A stretch of 6,555 bases of DNA, from assembly GCA_905235815.1 (NCBI GenBank), contig CAJOMT010000074.1, positions 6,584 to 13,138 on the forward strand, read 5' to 3'. The notes beneath the pieces are model-generated. The model made no database searches. It had not been told where the DNA came from and saw only the letters and a program-made list of their open reading frames with translations. The translations under genes were made by a program, and so were the position numbers. Shown here in pieces: positions 6,546 to 6,555 of this stretch. Source of the stretch: an uncultured Clostridia bacterium. Its GTDB lineage: Bacteria > Bacillota > Clostridia > Christensenellales > Borkfalkiaceae. Every line of letters begins with the position of its first letter. The stretch's first letter is position 1.

Positions 6546-6555
6546 GCGATATGGC
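6542..6555 (+). CDS. Start of the next operon gene (truncated by window end), possibly rlmN
   Basis: ATG at 6542-6544 overlaps the rsmB stop (ATGA), the same tight junction style as the preceding genes, and opens a frame reading M-S-D-M before the window ends. No good Shine-Dalgarno sequence precedes it; only AAGAAA is near, so expression would rely on translational coupling. In many Bacillota the gene after rsmB is rlmN, the radical-SAM 23S rRNA/tRNA adenine methyltransferase. That identity is drawn from context alone, since 14 bases cannot show it. An alternative in-frame start is the ATG at 6551. Confidence 0.45.

Noticed and set aside
1..6555. Search for an undescribed system, mobile element, CRISPR array or RNA gene
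   Set aside because: Nearly every base is assigned to recognised housekeeping genes on one strand. I saw no repeat arrays, inverted-repeat ends, integrase or transposase motifs, tRNA-like folds or unexplained large gaps.

Overview
The window is an ordinary but very compact bacterial housekeeping locus, coded entirely on the + strand. The organism is most likely a low-to-mid-GC member of the Bacillota, probably an uncultured Clostridia-type lineage. Three things suggest this: the gene order yicC-rpoZ-priA-def-fmt-rsmB matches the core of the Bacillus/Clostridium yloC-rpoZ-priA-def-fmt-rsmB cluster; Shine-Dalgarno sites are strong and GGAG/GAGG-like; and the omega subunit is short (67 aa), as in Bacillota. 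TGA is used as a normal stop, so the standard bacterial code applies. No finer taxonomic call is possible from sequence alone.

Layout. Bases 1-519 hold the 3' end of ligA (NAD-dependent DNA ligase), from the helix-hairpin-helix region through the BRCT domain. A near-consensus promoter with an extended -10 overlaps the ligA stop codon (516-544) and appears to start a new transcription unit. That unit then runs yicC (564-1439), rpoZ (1465-1668), priA (1726-3924), def (3932-4384), fmt (4384-5304), rsmB (5304-6545) and a following gene of which only 14 bases are visible (from 6542). From priA onward the genes are 7 nt apart or overlap by 1-4 nt. No convincing terminator lies anywhere in the window. 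The longest non-coding stretch is 57 nt (1669-1725), so no gap of 300 bases exists.

Function. The unit links RNA metabolism and transcription (YicC endoribonuclease, RNA polymerase omega), replication restart (PriA) and translation. Fmt formylates initiator Met-tRNA, Def removes the formyl group from nascent proteins, and RsmB methylates 16S rRNA at C967. Compared with the B. subtilis arrangement, remA and gmk are missing between yicC and rpoZ, and coaBC is missing between rpoZ and priA.

I found no mobile element, CRISPR array, RNA gene, defence system or other sign of an undescribed system. The points most worth checking are the near-leaderless yicC promoter, the contracted gene order with an orphan Shine-Dalgarno sequence where coaBC would be expected, and a marked shortage of tryptophan (3 in about 2130 residues) that includes replacement of normally conserved tryptophans.
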